Below the pieces are notes generated by a model that did no database searches, was not told where the DNA came from, and saw nothing but the letters and a program-made list of their open reading frames with translations. 64,000 nt of DNA from Ipomoea triloba (lineage: Eukaryota > Streptophyta > Magnoliopsida > Solanales > Convolvulaceae): contig NC_044923.1 in assembly GCF_003576645.1 (NCBI RefSeq), positions 11,921,415-11,985,414 on the forward strand, given 5' to 3'. A program made the position numbers and the translations under genes. Below are positions 11,750-21,992 of the stretch, in pieces (the first letter of the stretch is position 1; every line of letters starts with the position of its first letter).

Positions 11750-13430
11750 ATAATAAATTTAAGCTGTCTTTTAAATTATGCATCTAATACAGTTACATTA
11801 AAATGTCTTTACTTGTTTTTTTTGAAAACCATGTCTTTACTTGTTGATCAGGTTTTATTTGAAAGAACAATAAAATTAGAAGGGTCAGAATTGTGCATCT
11901 TGACACTCAATAAACCCTTACATTTCTAGCTAGCTAAAATTTCCTCCAATAGCTCTAAACACAAATTCTTCATCATCCAAACACACTTTCAAAAAGTTAT
12001 CAAATTAAAAAGCAGGTACTCCAATCGCTCTTCAAAAGACTCATTTAAAATATAGAAAAAAGTACACAAAAATATACTCCATAGAGAAAAGTGATGAATA
12101 GGCTCTTGAACTTATAACTTATGAGCAATTGAACCACTAAACTTAAAAATGTGTGTAATTAAATCATTAAAAAAAAACAAAATATATGCAATTAAAACAT
12201 GCTTTTTTATTTTGTATATTATAATTTAAATTGACAACATTTCAATTTTTCGCGATTGAGGAAAGAGAAATTCTTAGTGCATATTATGCAAGTAATATGA
12301 GTGTATTCTACTAAAAAAAATTCTAAAAATATTTCAATTAAATTACAAATATTTGGCATGATTCAATTCTACATATTGTAAATTCAATAATTTAATTGCA
12401 CAAAAATAATAAGCTTAAGTGCATGTTTGACAAATTTTAAAAAATTTATATTCTCTTTGTCTCATTTTACTTGTCATGTTTATTATTTATTGGTCAAATT
12501 AACTCTTTCTTCTTTGCTTATTTTCTTTAATGTTTAAAAATTATTTTTAAATTCAATTTTTTGTGTTTAATAATACTTTTAATGTAATTTCTAAATATAT
12601 AAATTTTTACACACTAATAATAACCTTAATATTATGAAAAATTAAATTAAAAATAAATTTAGTTAAATCTCGTTAATTGAATTAGACATATAAAATAAGA
12701 CTAGATCATATATAGTGGTTTTGAGGTATTGTAATCGAAAAATACTACTTGTACTCCCAATTTTATTTCAATTTGTAGTTTCTCTCATAAATCTTTGATG
12801 TTGACAACTTTTTCTCTGGACTCACAAGATGAAAATGTCGTATCTATGATTACCACATCAAGAAGTATAATAATTAATGGAGTAGAATTTTAGAATTAAA
12901 AATATTCTATGGACTCCCAAAAATCTACTCCCAACTTTTACTCTCACTCATGTTTTTGAATGAATCAAAGATTGATATGTAAGCAGAGGGAGTATAAAAT
13001 GGAGTAGAATGTGAGAGTACATGTAGTATTACTTTTTGGAATATAATTTCCATAGTAAAACTCATAGCCTGGATTGGACAGCAGCTCTGGTTTCAATTCC
13101 CTGAGCGAGCTGACAGCTTTACTTTGGCTCCGACGCAACGCAACGCAAGAAAAGTACGTACGACTCCAAAATTTAATGCCATGTTTATTAGCGGCTAACG
13201 TTGGTGCTGGTGCCATAAATACTGTGTTAATTAGCTAGCTAGCGCAGCCAGCCAGCCAGCATATATAATACCATAATGTATATAAAACCCACGTAGCAAA
13301 GGCCCATTAGATGTAAAAAGAAAAAAAAAAGGCACGCCTTGGCGACAAGTCGACAACAACAGACAAAAATTTAAAACCTAACCAATTTACCATTTGTCGT
13401 TAATTTACCCAACTGCCCCTCCATTTCCCC
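11750..13430. other. Intergenic DNA upstream of the glutaredoxin gene
   Basis: Mostly AT-rich. The stretch at 12090-12400 resembles the foldback MITE in MORC intron 15 (GAACTTA...GAGCAATTGAACC), but is only partly preserved. The part at 13200-13430 becomes less AT-rich and holds GCTAGCTAGC and CAGCCAGCCAGC runs plus a second TATATAAAA at about 13279. It is the likely distal promoter of the glutaredoxin gene. No ORF is convincing. Confidence 0.45.
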
Positions 13431-13433
13431 CGC

Positions 13434-13441
13434 TATATAAA
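13434..13441 (+). promoter_or_regulatory. TATA box of the glutaredoxin gene
   Basis: TATATAAA lies about 110 bp upstream of the start codon after a C-rich stretch (CTGCCCCTCCATTTCCCCCG). This is a typical plant core promoter and would place the transcript start near 13465-13475, giving a 5' leader of about 80 nt. Confidence 0.65.
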
Positions 13442-13552
13442 CGTACCGTTGCCATCTTCATTTCATCGATCCCATCCATCCCTCACTCTTTCTTTATTTC
13501 TTTCTTTGTTTCTTAGTGTTCATTGGTACATATATAGTAATCGATCGGAATT

Positions 13553-13945
13553 ATGCATTGCCAGACGACAGATTCGGGTTGGGGCAACTACCATGCAAAC
13601 CCGAGGAATTCATCATCGTCATCGTCGGACCCGCTGGAGAGGGTGGTCCGGCTGGCCTCCGGGAGCGCGGTGGTGATATTCAGCGTCAGCACCTGCTGCA
13701 TGTGCCATGCAGTGAAGCGTCTCTTCTGCGGGATGGGTGTTAACCCCACGGTGTACGAGCTGGATCAGGACCCCAAAGGGAAGGAGATGGAGAAGGCGCT
13801 GTCCAGGCTGCTGGGGAACTCGCCGCCGGTTCCGGTGGTGTTTATCGGCGGGAAGCTCGTTGGGACCATGGACAGAGTCATGGCCTCACACATCAACGGC
13901 ACTTTGGTCCCTCTCCTCAAGGAAGCCGGAGCTCTCTGGCTTTAA
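13553..13945 (+). CDS. CC-type (ROXY-like) glutaredoxin
   Basis: Intronless 130-residue protein, the normal length and structure for the plant-specific CC-type glutaredoxins. The active site CCMC sits at about residues 48-51 within [16 protein letters not shown]. The glutathione-binding region follows as [20 protein letters not shown] (about 92-111). The C-terminus is ALWL, the motif by which ROXY proteins bind TGA bZIP factors and, in some members, TOPLESS co-repressors. ROXY1/2-type proteins act in the nucleus and cytosol to modulate TGA factors during floral development and stress or nitrogen signalling. The N-terminus ([13 protein letters not shown]..., then a serine run) fits ROXY1/ROXY2 relatives better than the short ROXY subgroup. 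I chose this ATG because it gives the family length and follows the TATA box at a suitable distance. GC content is clearly higher than the surroundings. The gene looks intact. Which ROXY it is cannot be settled from this window. Confidence 0.95.
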   Translation: MHCQTTDSGWGNYHANPRNSSSSSSDPLERVVRLASGSAVVIFSVSTCCMCHAVKRLFCGMGVNPTVYELDQDPKGKEMEKALSRLLGNSPPVPVVFIGGKLVGTMDRVMASHINGTLVPLLKEAGALWL

Positions 13946-15057
13946 TTTATGCACCCATCTTATATCAGATCACAAACTAAAAGTTTCACCATTTTTGTAT
14001 TACTACTATGCGTAGCTAGCTGCTCTGTTTCTTGCTCTTTCTTTTCTGTTCCCCAAAGAATGTGCTTAGGACTCTTAAGTTAGCCTATCCAGATTCACTC
14101 CATGTGGAATCAAATTAAATTAAGCATCCTTTGTAAGTACAGATGATGAATCAAATTTTAATTAAATTAATCTTCTCTACCTTTTCCTCCTCTGATCCAT
14201 ACTGGTATTCAATTCATTTCCAATTGTTGTGCGAAGGCCGGGCCCATTCTAGCACCAATATGAATAAGGGGATTGTAAAGTGCCAAGTCTAGCACCCGGC
14301 CTGATACTACTTGTATAGTTTTTGGGTAGTGGTAAGAGTTTGATTCTAATAACAGTAATAATAATATATGCTACTGCTGGTGGGAGATATGCAATCATAC
14401 AATGTTACACTATCTAGCTACCAAAATGCATTTACAGTATGGATATATGCTAGCTATTATGTTTTCACTGTTAATGAAGGACAGTATGAGTGGAGATCGA
14501 GGAGCAGAAAACAGGGATAGTCATCGCCCGGGAAACTTGTCTTATGATTTCAGGGAATTTTGTTAATGTCCCCTCAAATGTAAGAACCAATTGAGCACCC
14601 TGCATAATGCGTATTACTTTTTGTCCTTATATGTGGTGCTATTATTATTATTTTTTAATTTCATGATTAAGTGAAGTGACTACTTCATAATACCAATAAA
14701 AAGGAATATATTAAAGATGAGCTCTAATTTAGTTGAGATGGCTACAGAGAGGTATTGCATGCTATTGTTGCAGAAGCTTTCCTTATTCCTTCTTGCATTG
14801 CTTGTGGTGCTCCAAATTCTCTCTTGTTCTATGTGATTGTGAGCAGTACTCGGTGAATTTCAATACATTTAACCATTCCGGCCATTTTTAAAGTTGAGTG
14901 GAAAGGGAACCCAAATACCAAATAGTTATTGTTGGCGCCTCAAAGTAGTTCTTCTCAAGCTAGGAATGCCCATACACGTATTGTGCATATTGGCAAATAC
15001 CAAAAAGGTAAGTTTATATCATTCCAAAGGACTCATTTGTTAGACCACCAAACTAGT
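13946..15057. other. Glutaredoxin 3' region and intergenic DNA
   Basis: The first 200-300 bp probably form the 3' UTR. No canonical poly-A signal stands out. Beyond about 14300 I see AT-rich sequence without a recognisable gene. A less AT-rich stretch at 14720-14960 has no open frame I can identify. Confidence 0.4.
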
Positions 15058-15448
15058 CGCAATACCGTCGACCGCGATCCACAATGCATTATGGACTAAG
15101 ACCACAAAACGACGTCGTTTTAATAAGTGGAGAAACGGCTCCCGTAAATCCTCGTAACTGATACTACATTTTATCTCAAATGATACTACAGTTGTGTTGA
15201 GGCCGTTTCATCCGTCTGGAGCTGCAGTTGTGTTGAACTGATACTGCAATTGTGTTGAATTGATACTGCAATTGTGTTGAATTGATACTGCAGTTGTGTT
15301 GAACTAATACTGCAGTTGTGTTGAAAGTGACTGCAGTTGCACGGAACGAAGACTTATTCATCCGTCTGTTTTTCATTAATCAAAACGACGTCGTTTTGTC
15401 ACTTGGACCACAATATTTGGTGGACCGTGATCCACAGTAATATTTGCG
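15058..15448. mobile_element. MULE-like foldback element with 22-bp minisatellite
   Basis: The ends pair: CGCAATACC...GATCCACAATGCAT on the left, and reverse-complemented CGCAAATATTACTGTGGATC on the right. Both arms carry the palindrome AAAACGACGTCGTTTT (about 15106 and 15385). Between them runs a 22-bp repeat, ATACTGCAATTGTGTTGAAT plus two bases, at 15241, 15263 and 15285, and diverged copies. Flanks CCACCAAACTAGT and CCACCAAACCAGT look like the target duplication, but the host sequence is itself locally repeated, so its length is uncertain. Confidence 0.65.
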
Positions 15449-15587
15449 CCACCAAACCAGTCATGATATCTGTAATACAGTTTTGTTCTCAAATTATTAC
15501 AGGAGCTCATTTGTTAAACCACTAAAGAACTCTGATATCTGAATATTGTTTTGCTCCCTAAAAATAAAGTAATTCCTAATAATATAA

Positions 15588-16035
15588 GGCAAAAACTTGT
15601 GTGATATCGGGTCGGGTCGGGTCGGGTCAAGATGCAAATGTAACACTTATATGCACAAATGTCATACTTATATGCTCAAATGCAATACTAATTAGGAATA
15701 AAATTTTTGTTACTTATAAGGGTAAATGTAATACTTTTAAGGGAAAATACAATACTTTTTACATTTCGATTTAAAAGTATTACATTTTTCCTCAAAAGTA
15801 TTATATTTGCCCTTATAAGTAAGGGGCACTTGTCAACATTACTTATTATGAAAAATGTATTACTTTTTCTCTTATAAGTGACATAAATTGTATTCTTGAT
15901 TAGTGTTATATTTGAGCATATAAGTATCACATTTGCACATATAAGTATGACACTTGCATGGTGCTTTGACCCGACCCGACCTGTCTCACGAATAAGGATC
16001 CGTGAGACGGTCTCACACAAGTCTGACCCATAATA
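15588..16035. mobile_element. Foldback MITE, GTGAGACGGTCTCAC family (copy 1)
   Basis: The left part carries GGGTCGGGTCGGGTC and the right part GACCCGACCCGACC, then GTGAGACGGTCTCAC. The centre alternates TACATTT and AAAAGTATTACATTT on both strands and folds back. A second copy lies at 20824-21335. It is non-coding. Confidence 0.7.
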
Positions 16036-16469
16036 TAATGCCCAAACCACCACACACCAAATACACATACTATTGCGAATTACACCAATATTATCTCAAA
16101 TATGAGCCAGATTAATGTTTATAATGCACAGACTATTGCGAATTACTCCATTCTCGTTCCTTTATTGGAGTCGACCTATGTGTTTTGTTCGGAACGGAGC
16201 GCTCGTTGTTGGTGATGGAGTCCCTTCTACGCTCGTCTGGTGTTTGTTGCTCAGTGCTCGTCGACTTCAAGTCTCCGTCATCGTCTGATCTGGTTTTGAA
16301 ATTGTAGTGAATTGTCAACATTATCCTTCCCGTTCGCGTAGTTAAAGATCAAGCGCCTGTACTGTTTGGATTAATATGAAGCCTTAGATCATGGGATCTA
16401 ATGGTGCAAATCAAGCCACACAGCCGCATGGGGGAGACTGGCCGCATCTGATGGGGCCTCTATATATAT
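16036..16469. other. Intergenic DNA, no gene seen
   Basis: A moderately GC-balanced stretch (16140-16330) gives an open frame on the minus strand without any recognisable domain. I do not call it a gene. Confidence 0.35.
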
Positions 16470-16635
16470 ATATATATAGAATTGTAATCATATGAGACGA
16501 CAACCTATTTAGGTGAGAAATAAGACTAGTTGTGGAGCATCCATCATACATTTTTTTATGGCTAAGATTATTCCTTTTTTTAAAAAAAAAAATTTGTGTG
16601 TGCTTAATATTAATTATTAGGGGCTTTAATGTAAT
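16470..16635. mobile_element. Fragment of a (TA)n-flanked element
   Basis: Begins in a (TA)n run (about 16461-16478) and continues CATATGAGACGACAACC and TTAGGTGAGAAATAAGA, which parallels 25790-25850 (CATGTGAAACAATTGCC, TTAGGTGAGAAATAGGA). Only the left end of the family is present. Confidence 0.45.
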
Positions 16636-17790
16636 TGTATGTGTGTTTTATTTCCAGAATAGGATTCTAGTTATATATTATTCTTGATTTTAGGTGTTTT
16701 AATTTTGGTAGGATTGATTTTTCTTCTTTGTCTCCATTGGTTCACAGTTAGTCGTTCGTTTGCACTGTGATAAGCACTAAGAATAGTCCGATTTAAGGGT
16801 CATTTACAGGCTAAAATTGCATCGTTTGCTACCCATTCATAAGGATTTCATGCATTAAGACTCGGATGTGATCAAAACCTTCTAACATGAATTCTAGGAA
16901 AAGTTTTGAAGTGTTTCCACATATCAAGAAGGGGATTCAAGGCCAAAACCTCTTTCAAGTTTTGGGGGAAAACCTCTCTTTCTATTAGATTAGATTTATA
17001 TCAAAGAGAGAGATTGAAGTTTCAAGGATGTAAAGGCTCTATTCTTCTTGGATGGTAACCTTTTAATACTCTTAATAGTTCAATATTTATTTCCTTTGAA
17101 TCTTTGATTCCCTTCTTCTTGTTGCTTTATTTTCATGATAGCTTAGAGTAGAAAGGGGATTGGTGGCCCCGAAACTAGCTTTATGGTTGATTTGATGATA
17201 TGTTTTTCTTAAAGTTGTGAGCTTTATGTTCTTGTATTTGTATGCTTGTGTGGGTGATGTTTGGTGTTGTTTTGTGCCTATGTGTGGCCACACTAGGTAG
17301 CAAACTCATGTGAAAGTGATTGTGTGCGCGATAGCGACCTCTCACGAGTCCTACTCACTACATCTCCGCCCTTAGTCCGAAAGGACGAGGTCCGAGAGGA
17401 GTGGTAGACAAGGTGTTCGATGAAATGCCCCAACCGAATGAGGATGTGGGAGTCCAAAGTGTGACGCCACTTGGTGAAGTGCCTAAAGCTCCCTTGTTAA
17501 ATCCGAGGCATATGCTCGCACAACCGATAGAATCCTAGACCATATATGCTAGTCAAGAGCCTCAATCTCCATTTTTCCCTTATTCTTGCTTTTATCATCT
17601 TTAAATTTCCAATTCCCTTGCACATATGCTTTCAAGTTCTTGTCATTCTTGTAACTCTTAACCCTCAACCTCTTAAAAGTCAACATATATTCGACTCCAA
17701 ACCTGCCTTCCTTAAGAGACACGACACTCGGGGAGTTTTCCTCGTTTTACCACCTTCACATTTACTCACACTAAAACTAACAACATCACA
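16636..17790. mobile_element. Possible LTR remnant
   Basis: The block starts TGTATGTGTGTTTTATTT and ends near ACAACATCACA. It has the mixed composition, leader-like pyrimidine tracts and the phrase GACACGACACTCGGGGAG that I associate with plant LTRs. No primer-binding site, partner LTR or target duplication was found, so this is tentative. Nothing in it reads as host coding sequence. Confidence 0.3.
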
Positions 17791-18394
17791 CTGTTGAAGG
17801 TTTTTGCCAGTTCTCATCCTTTGCCAAGTATGGAGTTTGTTTGTGAATATATGGTTTCTTTAATTTTTTTTTTTGTTCCGCCGGTTTAGTAATGGGGGTT
17901 GGGCGGCAGTGTGCGTGTGTTCATGTGCTCTTGGTTTTGTGTTCTTTGTGTTTTTAAGTTGTGTGTGGGTAGTTGTAGTGTTTAGGTCGTTTAGGTGGGA
18001 GTGTGGTTTAGGTCGGGTTCTTTGCATTGCCATGTTTATCGGCATTGTTAATGTGATCCTTGTCCTCTATGTGTTCTAACATGTCTGTTTTTTTTATTCT
18101 GATTTCCGCTTGTGTGTGCATGTGTGGTTTCAAGCGTGTGCATGTATGTATTTATGCCGTCTACACAGGTGCCATATTATATGTATTACCCTTGTATTGT
18201 TTTTTGAAAATATTATAGGTTTTTGTAGTGTTATTGGGGAGGGAGGGGGGTATTTTTTTTTCCGTGGGTTCTCCACTGTGTGTCACAGTTTCCTTATTTT
18301 TTAAGATTAGTTGTGTGCATTTATGGGCATCTACGAAGGTAATTATGTGTTATGTTGAAATGCACATAGGAGTATACGTACGTGCACACGGTCG
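17791..18394. other. T/G-rich leader upstream of the FAR1-like pseudogene
   Basis: No gene domain is seen. Strongly T/G-rich plus-strand sequence, with a possible splice acceptor (CCCATGTGTCAG) ending at about 18467, suggests intronic or 5' non-coding sequence of the FAR1-like gene downstream. Confidence 0.35.
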
Positions 18395-19320
18395 ATGTGT
18401 GTTTGTTCTGTTGTAAAACTTATAGCGTTGCTCGTGATTTTTAATTTTTCTATATCCCATGTGTCAGCATCATTTTGTGGTGATGAAGATTTTGCAGTTG
18501 ATAGTGGGGGATCTAGTGGGTGTGTTATGGATATATCTCCGGGGAGGATGAAATATTGGTTGCCGATTTGTGACGAGGCGAGCAAGCTATTTGTGAGTTA
18601 GAGGTTTAGCAAGTTAGACGATGGTGTTGAGTTCTATATCCGGTACGCTTATACTGTTAGGTTTGATCTGCGTCGTAGCACGGATTCAAAGAATAGGGAG
18701 GGGAATGCCTTGAGGAAATATTTAGTGTGTTCTCGTCAAGGTTTTAAGCAGCCTACTAAGGAGGTTTGCCCGGTAGGTGATGGGGTTGCTGGCGTTTCTA
18801 TATCGCCAAAGAGATGTCGGGTTACAAATAGGGTTGGCTGTAATGCCAAGATCATTTTCAAGCTTATGGGGGATGGGTGTTAGTCTGTGTTCTCTTTAGA
18901 GGAACGACACACGCATTGTTTGTGCTTGGAGGCGTCGAAGCCATTTATGAGGGTTAATCGTAAGTTGGATGTATGGCATCAAACCTTTGTTGCCAATTGT
19001 GCGAGGGTGAATATTGGTCCTATCAAGTCGTTCAAACTTTACAAGCAGATGGTTGAGGAGTATGCTGATGTTGCGGCCAAAGGTTTAGACTTTCAGAATT
19101 TTAAGTGTGATTTAATGGCGTATATTAATGGTGGTGATGCTCAATTGATTGTTGAAAAGTTACTTCATAAAAAGGAGTTGTGGTTTGCATTTTTCTTTGA
19201 CTATGATGTGGATGAGTATGACCAGCTTTCGCATGTGTTTTGGGCAAACCCTGTTGTGCGGCGGAATTTTGCGTGCTTTGGTGATGTGGTGTCATTCGAT
19301 GCAACTTATAAAACAAACAG
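18395..19320 (+). pseudogene. FAR1/FHY3-type MULE transposase-like pseudogene
   Basis: One reading frame runs through the region, broken only by TAG codons at 18599-18601 and 18881-18883. It shows a FAR1-type DNA-binding region (LDDGVEFYIRYA, FDLRRSTDSKNREGNALR, KYLVCSRQGFK, VGCNAKIIFK). Next comes the helical segment before the MULE transposase core (RVNRKLDVWHQTFVANCARV, IGPIKSFKLYKQMVEEY), and then the start of the core (FFFDYDVDEYDQLSHVFWA, FGDVVSFDATYKTNR), including the first catalytic aspartate in SFDATY. The frame then meets a splice-donor-like ACAG|GTATGTGC at about 19320 and the assembly gap 100 bp later. Family members are domesticated transcription factors (FRS) or active MULEs. 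With two nonsense codons and a missing 3' half this copy is probably dead. Confidence 0.8.
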
Positions 19321-19420
19321 GTATGTGCATATGTGTTTCTCGGCGTGTGCATTTTCTTTCTGGTTGCAGTTTATTTTTTGAATCCTTTTTACCATGTTCG
19401 CATTATGTTTTTTTTTTTTT

Positions 19421-19445
19421 NNNNNNNNNNNNNNNNNNNNNNNNN
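19421..19445. other. Assembly gap (25 N)
   Basis: Run of N next to a T homopolymer. It may hide the 3' part of the FAR1-like sequence. The right side (CTAAATGCCC...) is not recognisably coding. Confidence 0.99.
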
Positions 19446-19862
19446 CTAAATGCCCTTGTACAAAATTTATTATTATTATTTTTATTATTATTATTATAAA
19501 TTAGCGTGATTCGATTAATTTTAAGCTTTTATTATGGGATTTGCTTTTTGTGCTGCATTAGATATGTGATTTGGAAAAGAGATTAAAGTTTACGTTTATA
19601 ACAGTGTTTGTTGATTAGATTAGTTTTTATCAGATAAGGATTTAAAATTAAGACTCCCCTTCATTCAAGGAACTCTTTGCTAACTACTTCAAGATTCAAG
19701 AGTCCTGATGGTTCTCTATTTATGGTTTTTACCCAAGAACATAACTATTCTACAAACAAAATAAACCCATGCATCAACATTCACATAAAAAAATTCACAC
19801 CTATAGTGCCTCACTCAACTTTACCTACGTAGTTTGGACAAGAACAATTATCATCAGTGCGG
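19446..19862. other. Non-coding, likely 3' UTR of the captured exon fragment
   Basis: AT-rich near the gap, then more balanced sequence (19640-19862) that on the minus strand directly follows the stop codon of the exon fragment at 19863. It may be that gene's 3' UTR. Confidence 0.35.
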
Positions 19863-20050
19863 ATTTAAAAATTAGCTTGACGAACTCTCAGGAAGGATAG
19901 GTTCTCCGGTAAAGGGGTCAAATTTGTAAGGTTCCCCAGTGAAAGGATCAAACCTTACTTCAGATCGAGTGGGTGGATGATCAGCAGCATTTGTGGTGTA
20001 AGAGTTTAATCCCACTCTCCCATAAGCTGCAGAAGAACTCGGTGGTACCT
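19863..20050 (-). pseudogene. Captured last exon of an unrecognised host gene
   Basis: On the minus strand a splice acceptor (CGTTTGCAG) leads into an open segment containing RFDPFTGEPYKFDPFTGEPI, a duplicated DPFTGEP motif, ending in a stop after a serine run. I do not recognise the gene. The motif is conserved-looking and the exon/intron boundary is intact. Upstream (20090-20260) the exon start is partly repeated two or three times (CTCCCATAAGCTGCAGCAGA), with the phrase GCACTAGCTTCCTCTG again nearby, which is not normal gene structure. It is most likely a gene fragment picked up and rearranged by a transposon. Confidence 0.5.
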
Positions 20051-20262
20051 GCAAACGAACACTAGCTTCCTCTGCTCCTCTTAACGTTGTTAGTTTGTTA
20101 AAACTCTCCCATAAGCTGCAGCAGAACTAGGTGGTACTAGAAGACTCTCCCATAAGCTGCAGCAGAACTGGGTGGTACTAGAAGACAAGCACTAGCTTCC
20201 TCTGGTCCTCTTAACGTTGCTACAACTCTCCCATAGGCTGCAGAACTCAGTGGCCTTTGGTT
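20010..20262. repeat. Partial tandem repeats of an exon boundary
   Basis: CTCCCATAAGCTGCAG occurs at about 20018, 20107 and 20149 and again in diverged form near 20228. It is followed each time by AGAACT and GGTGGTAC-like sequence. The units differ in length (about 40-90 bp). Confidence 0.7.
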
Positions 20263-20369
20263 GTATGGAGAATCGATTCATTTGGTTGTAATCTGTGATC
20301 ATCTAGTGGAGTTTGGTTGTATGTGCGATGACAGAGAGAAAGTTTGCGATGTGATGAATTTTAGAATAG

Positions 20370-20610
20370 TGAGCCTAAAAAATTAGGTTTAACAAAGGGT
20401 AAAAAAAAAAAAAAAAAATTCCTATTCCTGAGAGGTCAGGAATAGGTTAATACCAGGGGGTTGGTGGTAATAGCTATTACCCTTGCAAGGGTAATAGACC
20501 ATTCCCAGGAATATTATTCCTGAGAATACAATTGCTTACCAAACAACGGAATAGGCTATTACTGGGAATGCTATGTCATTCCCTGCCTATTCCGTGAACC
20601 AAACATCCCG
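20370..20610. mobile_element. Terminal region of a TIR transposon
   Basis: Ends in GAACCAAACATCCCGT, whose complement (ACGGGATGTTTGGTTC) is a typical start of plant TIR transposons. The 200 bp inside contain paired motifs (CTATTCC/GGAATAG, GGTAATAGCTATTACC). No matching opposite end was found in the window, so the extent is unknown. The captured exon next door may be its cargo. Confidence 0.45.
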
Positions 20611-20667
20611 TTAGTCTCTATGTTGATAATGTTTTCTTTTCTTTTAATTTTTTACACTTTTTTAACC

Positions 20668-20795
20668 TTATATTTTTTTTTTGGATTAACGAGGTAAACC
20701 CCACTCCTGACTATGTGAGTAGTGAGTAAACCCTCGCCCTGTGACCCTAGCCGGTAAAGGACCACAAGGAGGTAAATTAAACCAGCCTATCTTAC
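20668..20795 (-). mobile_element. SINE 3' portion
   Basis: On the minus strand: TTACCTCCTTGTGGTCC, CCGGCTAGGGTCACAGGG, then CAGGAGTGGGGTTTACC and an A run (plus-strand T, about 20668-20682). The central block recurs in diverged form at 51270-51300, and 34 bp of it (20733-20766) match MORC exon 15 with two differences. Confidence 0.6.
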
Positions 20796-20823
20796 CCATA
20801 CTTTTTTAACCTTATAAATATGA

Positions 20824-21335
20824 CAAAAAGTTGTATAAGACCATCTCACATATCTTTATTCGTGAAATAGGTCGTGTCAATATAAAATATAATACTCATA
20901 TTGAAAATTTTAATACTAATAAGAAATAAAATGTTTAGTATTTATATGGCCATATGGGTAAATGAATACTTTTGAAGAAAAATGTAATATTTTTACATTT
21001 TGATTTAAAAGTATTACATTTTTTCCTCAAAAATATTACATTTTTTCCTCAAAAATTTTACATTTTCCTTTATAAGTAACAAACACTTGTCATTTGTCAA
21101 TATTACTTATAAGGAAAAATGTAATACATTTACATCAAAATGTAAAAGTATTACATTTGTCCTCAAAAGTATTACACTTTTCCTTATAAGTAAATAATAA
21201 CAAACATTTTATATATTCATAATTAGTATTACATTTTTCAGTATAAGTATTACATTGTTATATTGACTCGACCCAATCCGACCTGTCTCACATATAAGGA
21301 TTCGTGAGACGGTTTCACACAAGTGTGACCCTACA
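20824..21335. mobile_element. Foldback MITE, GTGAGACGGTCTCAC family (copy 2)
   Basis: Right end CGACCTGTCTCACATATAAG then GTGAGACGGTTTCACACAAG, left end TTGTATAAGACCATCTCACA. The interior carries AAAAGTATTACATTT on both strands, as in the copy at 15588-16035. Confidence 0.7.
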
Positions 21336-21364
21336 AATATTGTTTCATTTGATGGAATATACAA

Positions 21365-21560
21365 ATTTGGGGACAATCCGACTAAGTTGGTTAGACAGTT
21401 GACTTGATAACCATAATATAATATTCAAAATTCGACTCTTCGTGGGAGCTTTCTTGGTTTAAATTTATCAACTAAGGATAGCATGCACTAGCTAGTTTCT
21501 TTGACAATCATAAAAATTATTTGTCAGATAGGTAGGGTCACAAGGGAGATATCGCTCACA
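21365..21560 (+). mobile_element. tRNA-derived SINE (Au-like pattern)
   Basis: Contains AAGTTGGTTAGACAGTTGAC, TTGATAACC and a box-B-like TTCGACTCTTCGTGGGAGC, followed by a SINE body and GTAGGGTCACAAGGG. The copy at 51150-51310 has the same order (AGTTGGTCGGACAGTTGG, TTTGATAACC). This is the layout of the widespread Au-type plant SINEs. No clear target duplication was found. Confidence 0.55.
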
Positions 21561-21710
21561 CCCAAACAAATATACAAATTTATAACGGGGACAAATTATT
21601 TGGGACATCCCAATATAGGAAAGAGATTTTTTTTCTCTCTTTTTGGAACAAATTGAATATCAAAGAAGTTATCATGAAAAACTTTCAATTTGAAGTTTTA
21701 ATTTCTTAAA

Positions 21711-21992
21711 TTCAAGGATAATTGCACTTTTAGTTATTCAATTATTTCATTATGTTTTAAATTTAGTCGCTTAATGTATAAAACGGCCAATAAAAAAGTT
21801 TTTGAAATAGAGGTTGATATAAGCAAACATACAAATGAAATGAATAAATTGATGTGCCATTTTACACATAGAGAGACTATGTTTACAACTAGTAAAATAA
21901 TTGAATACCATATTGACTAAAGTTGAAAATAATGGAATAAATTGCATAATAACTATTAATTAAGTGCCAAAAGTGTGATTGTCCCTAAGTTC
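21711..21992. mobile_element. Small foldback MITE
   Basis: The left end AAGGATAATTGCACTTTTAG pairs with the right end CCAAAAGTGTGATTGTCCCT. The interior is AT-rich and inverted. No target duplication was resolved. Confidence 0.5.

Noticed and set aside
12965..13216. Minus-strand frame in the glutaredoxin upstream region
   Set aside because: No homology recognised, and it overlaps probable promoter sequence.
13449..13743. Alternative plus-strand frames overlapping the glutaredoxin gene
   Set aside because: Shadow frames in GC-rich coding sequence; only the 13553 frame has the glutaredoxin motifs.
16133..16321. Minus-strand frame of 62 codons
   Set aside because: No domain, no splice context, flanked by repeats.
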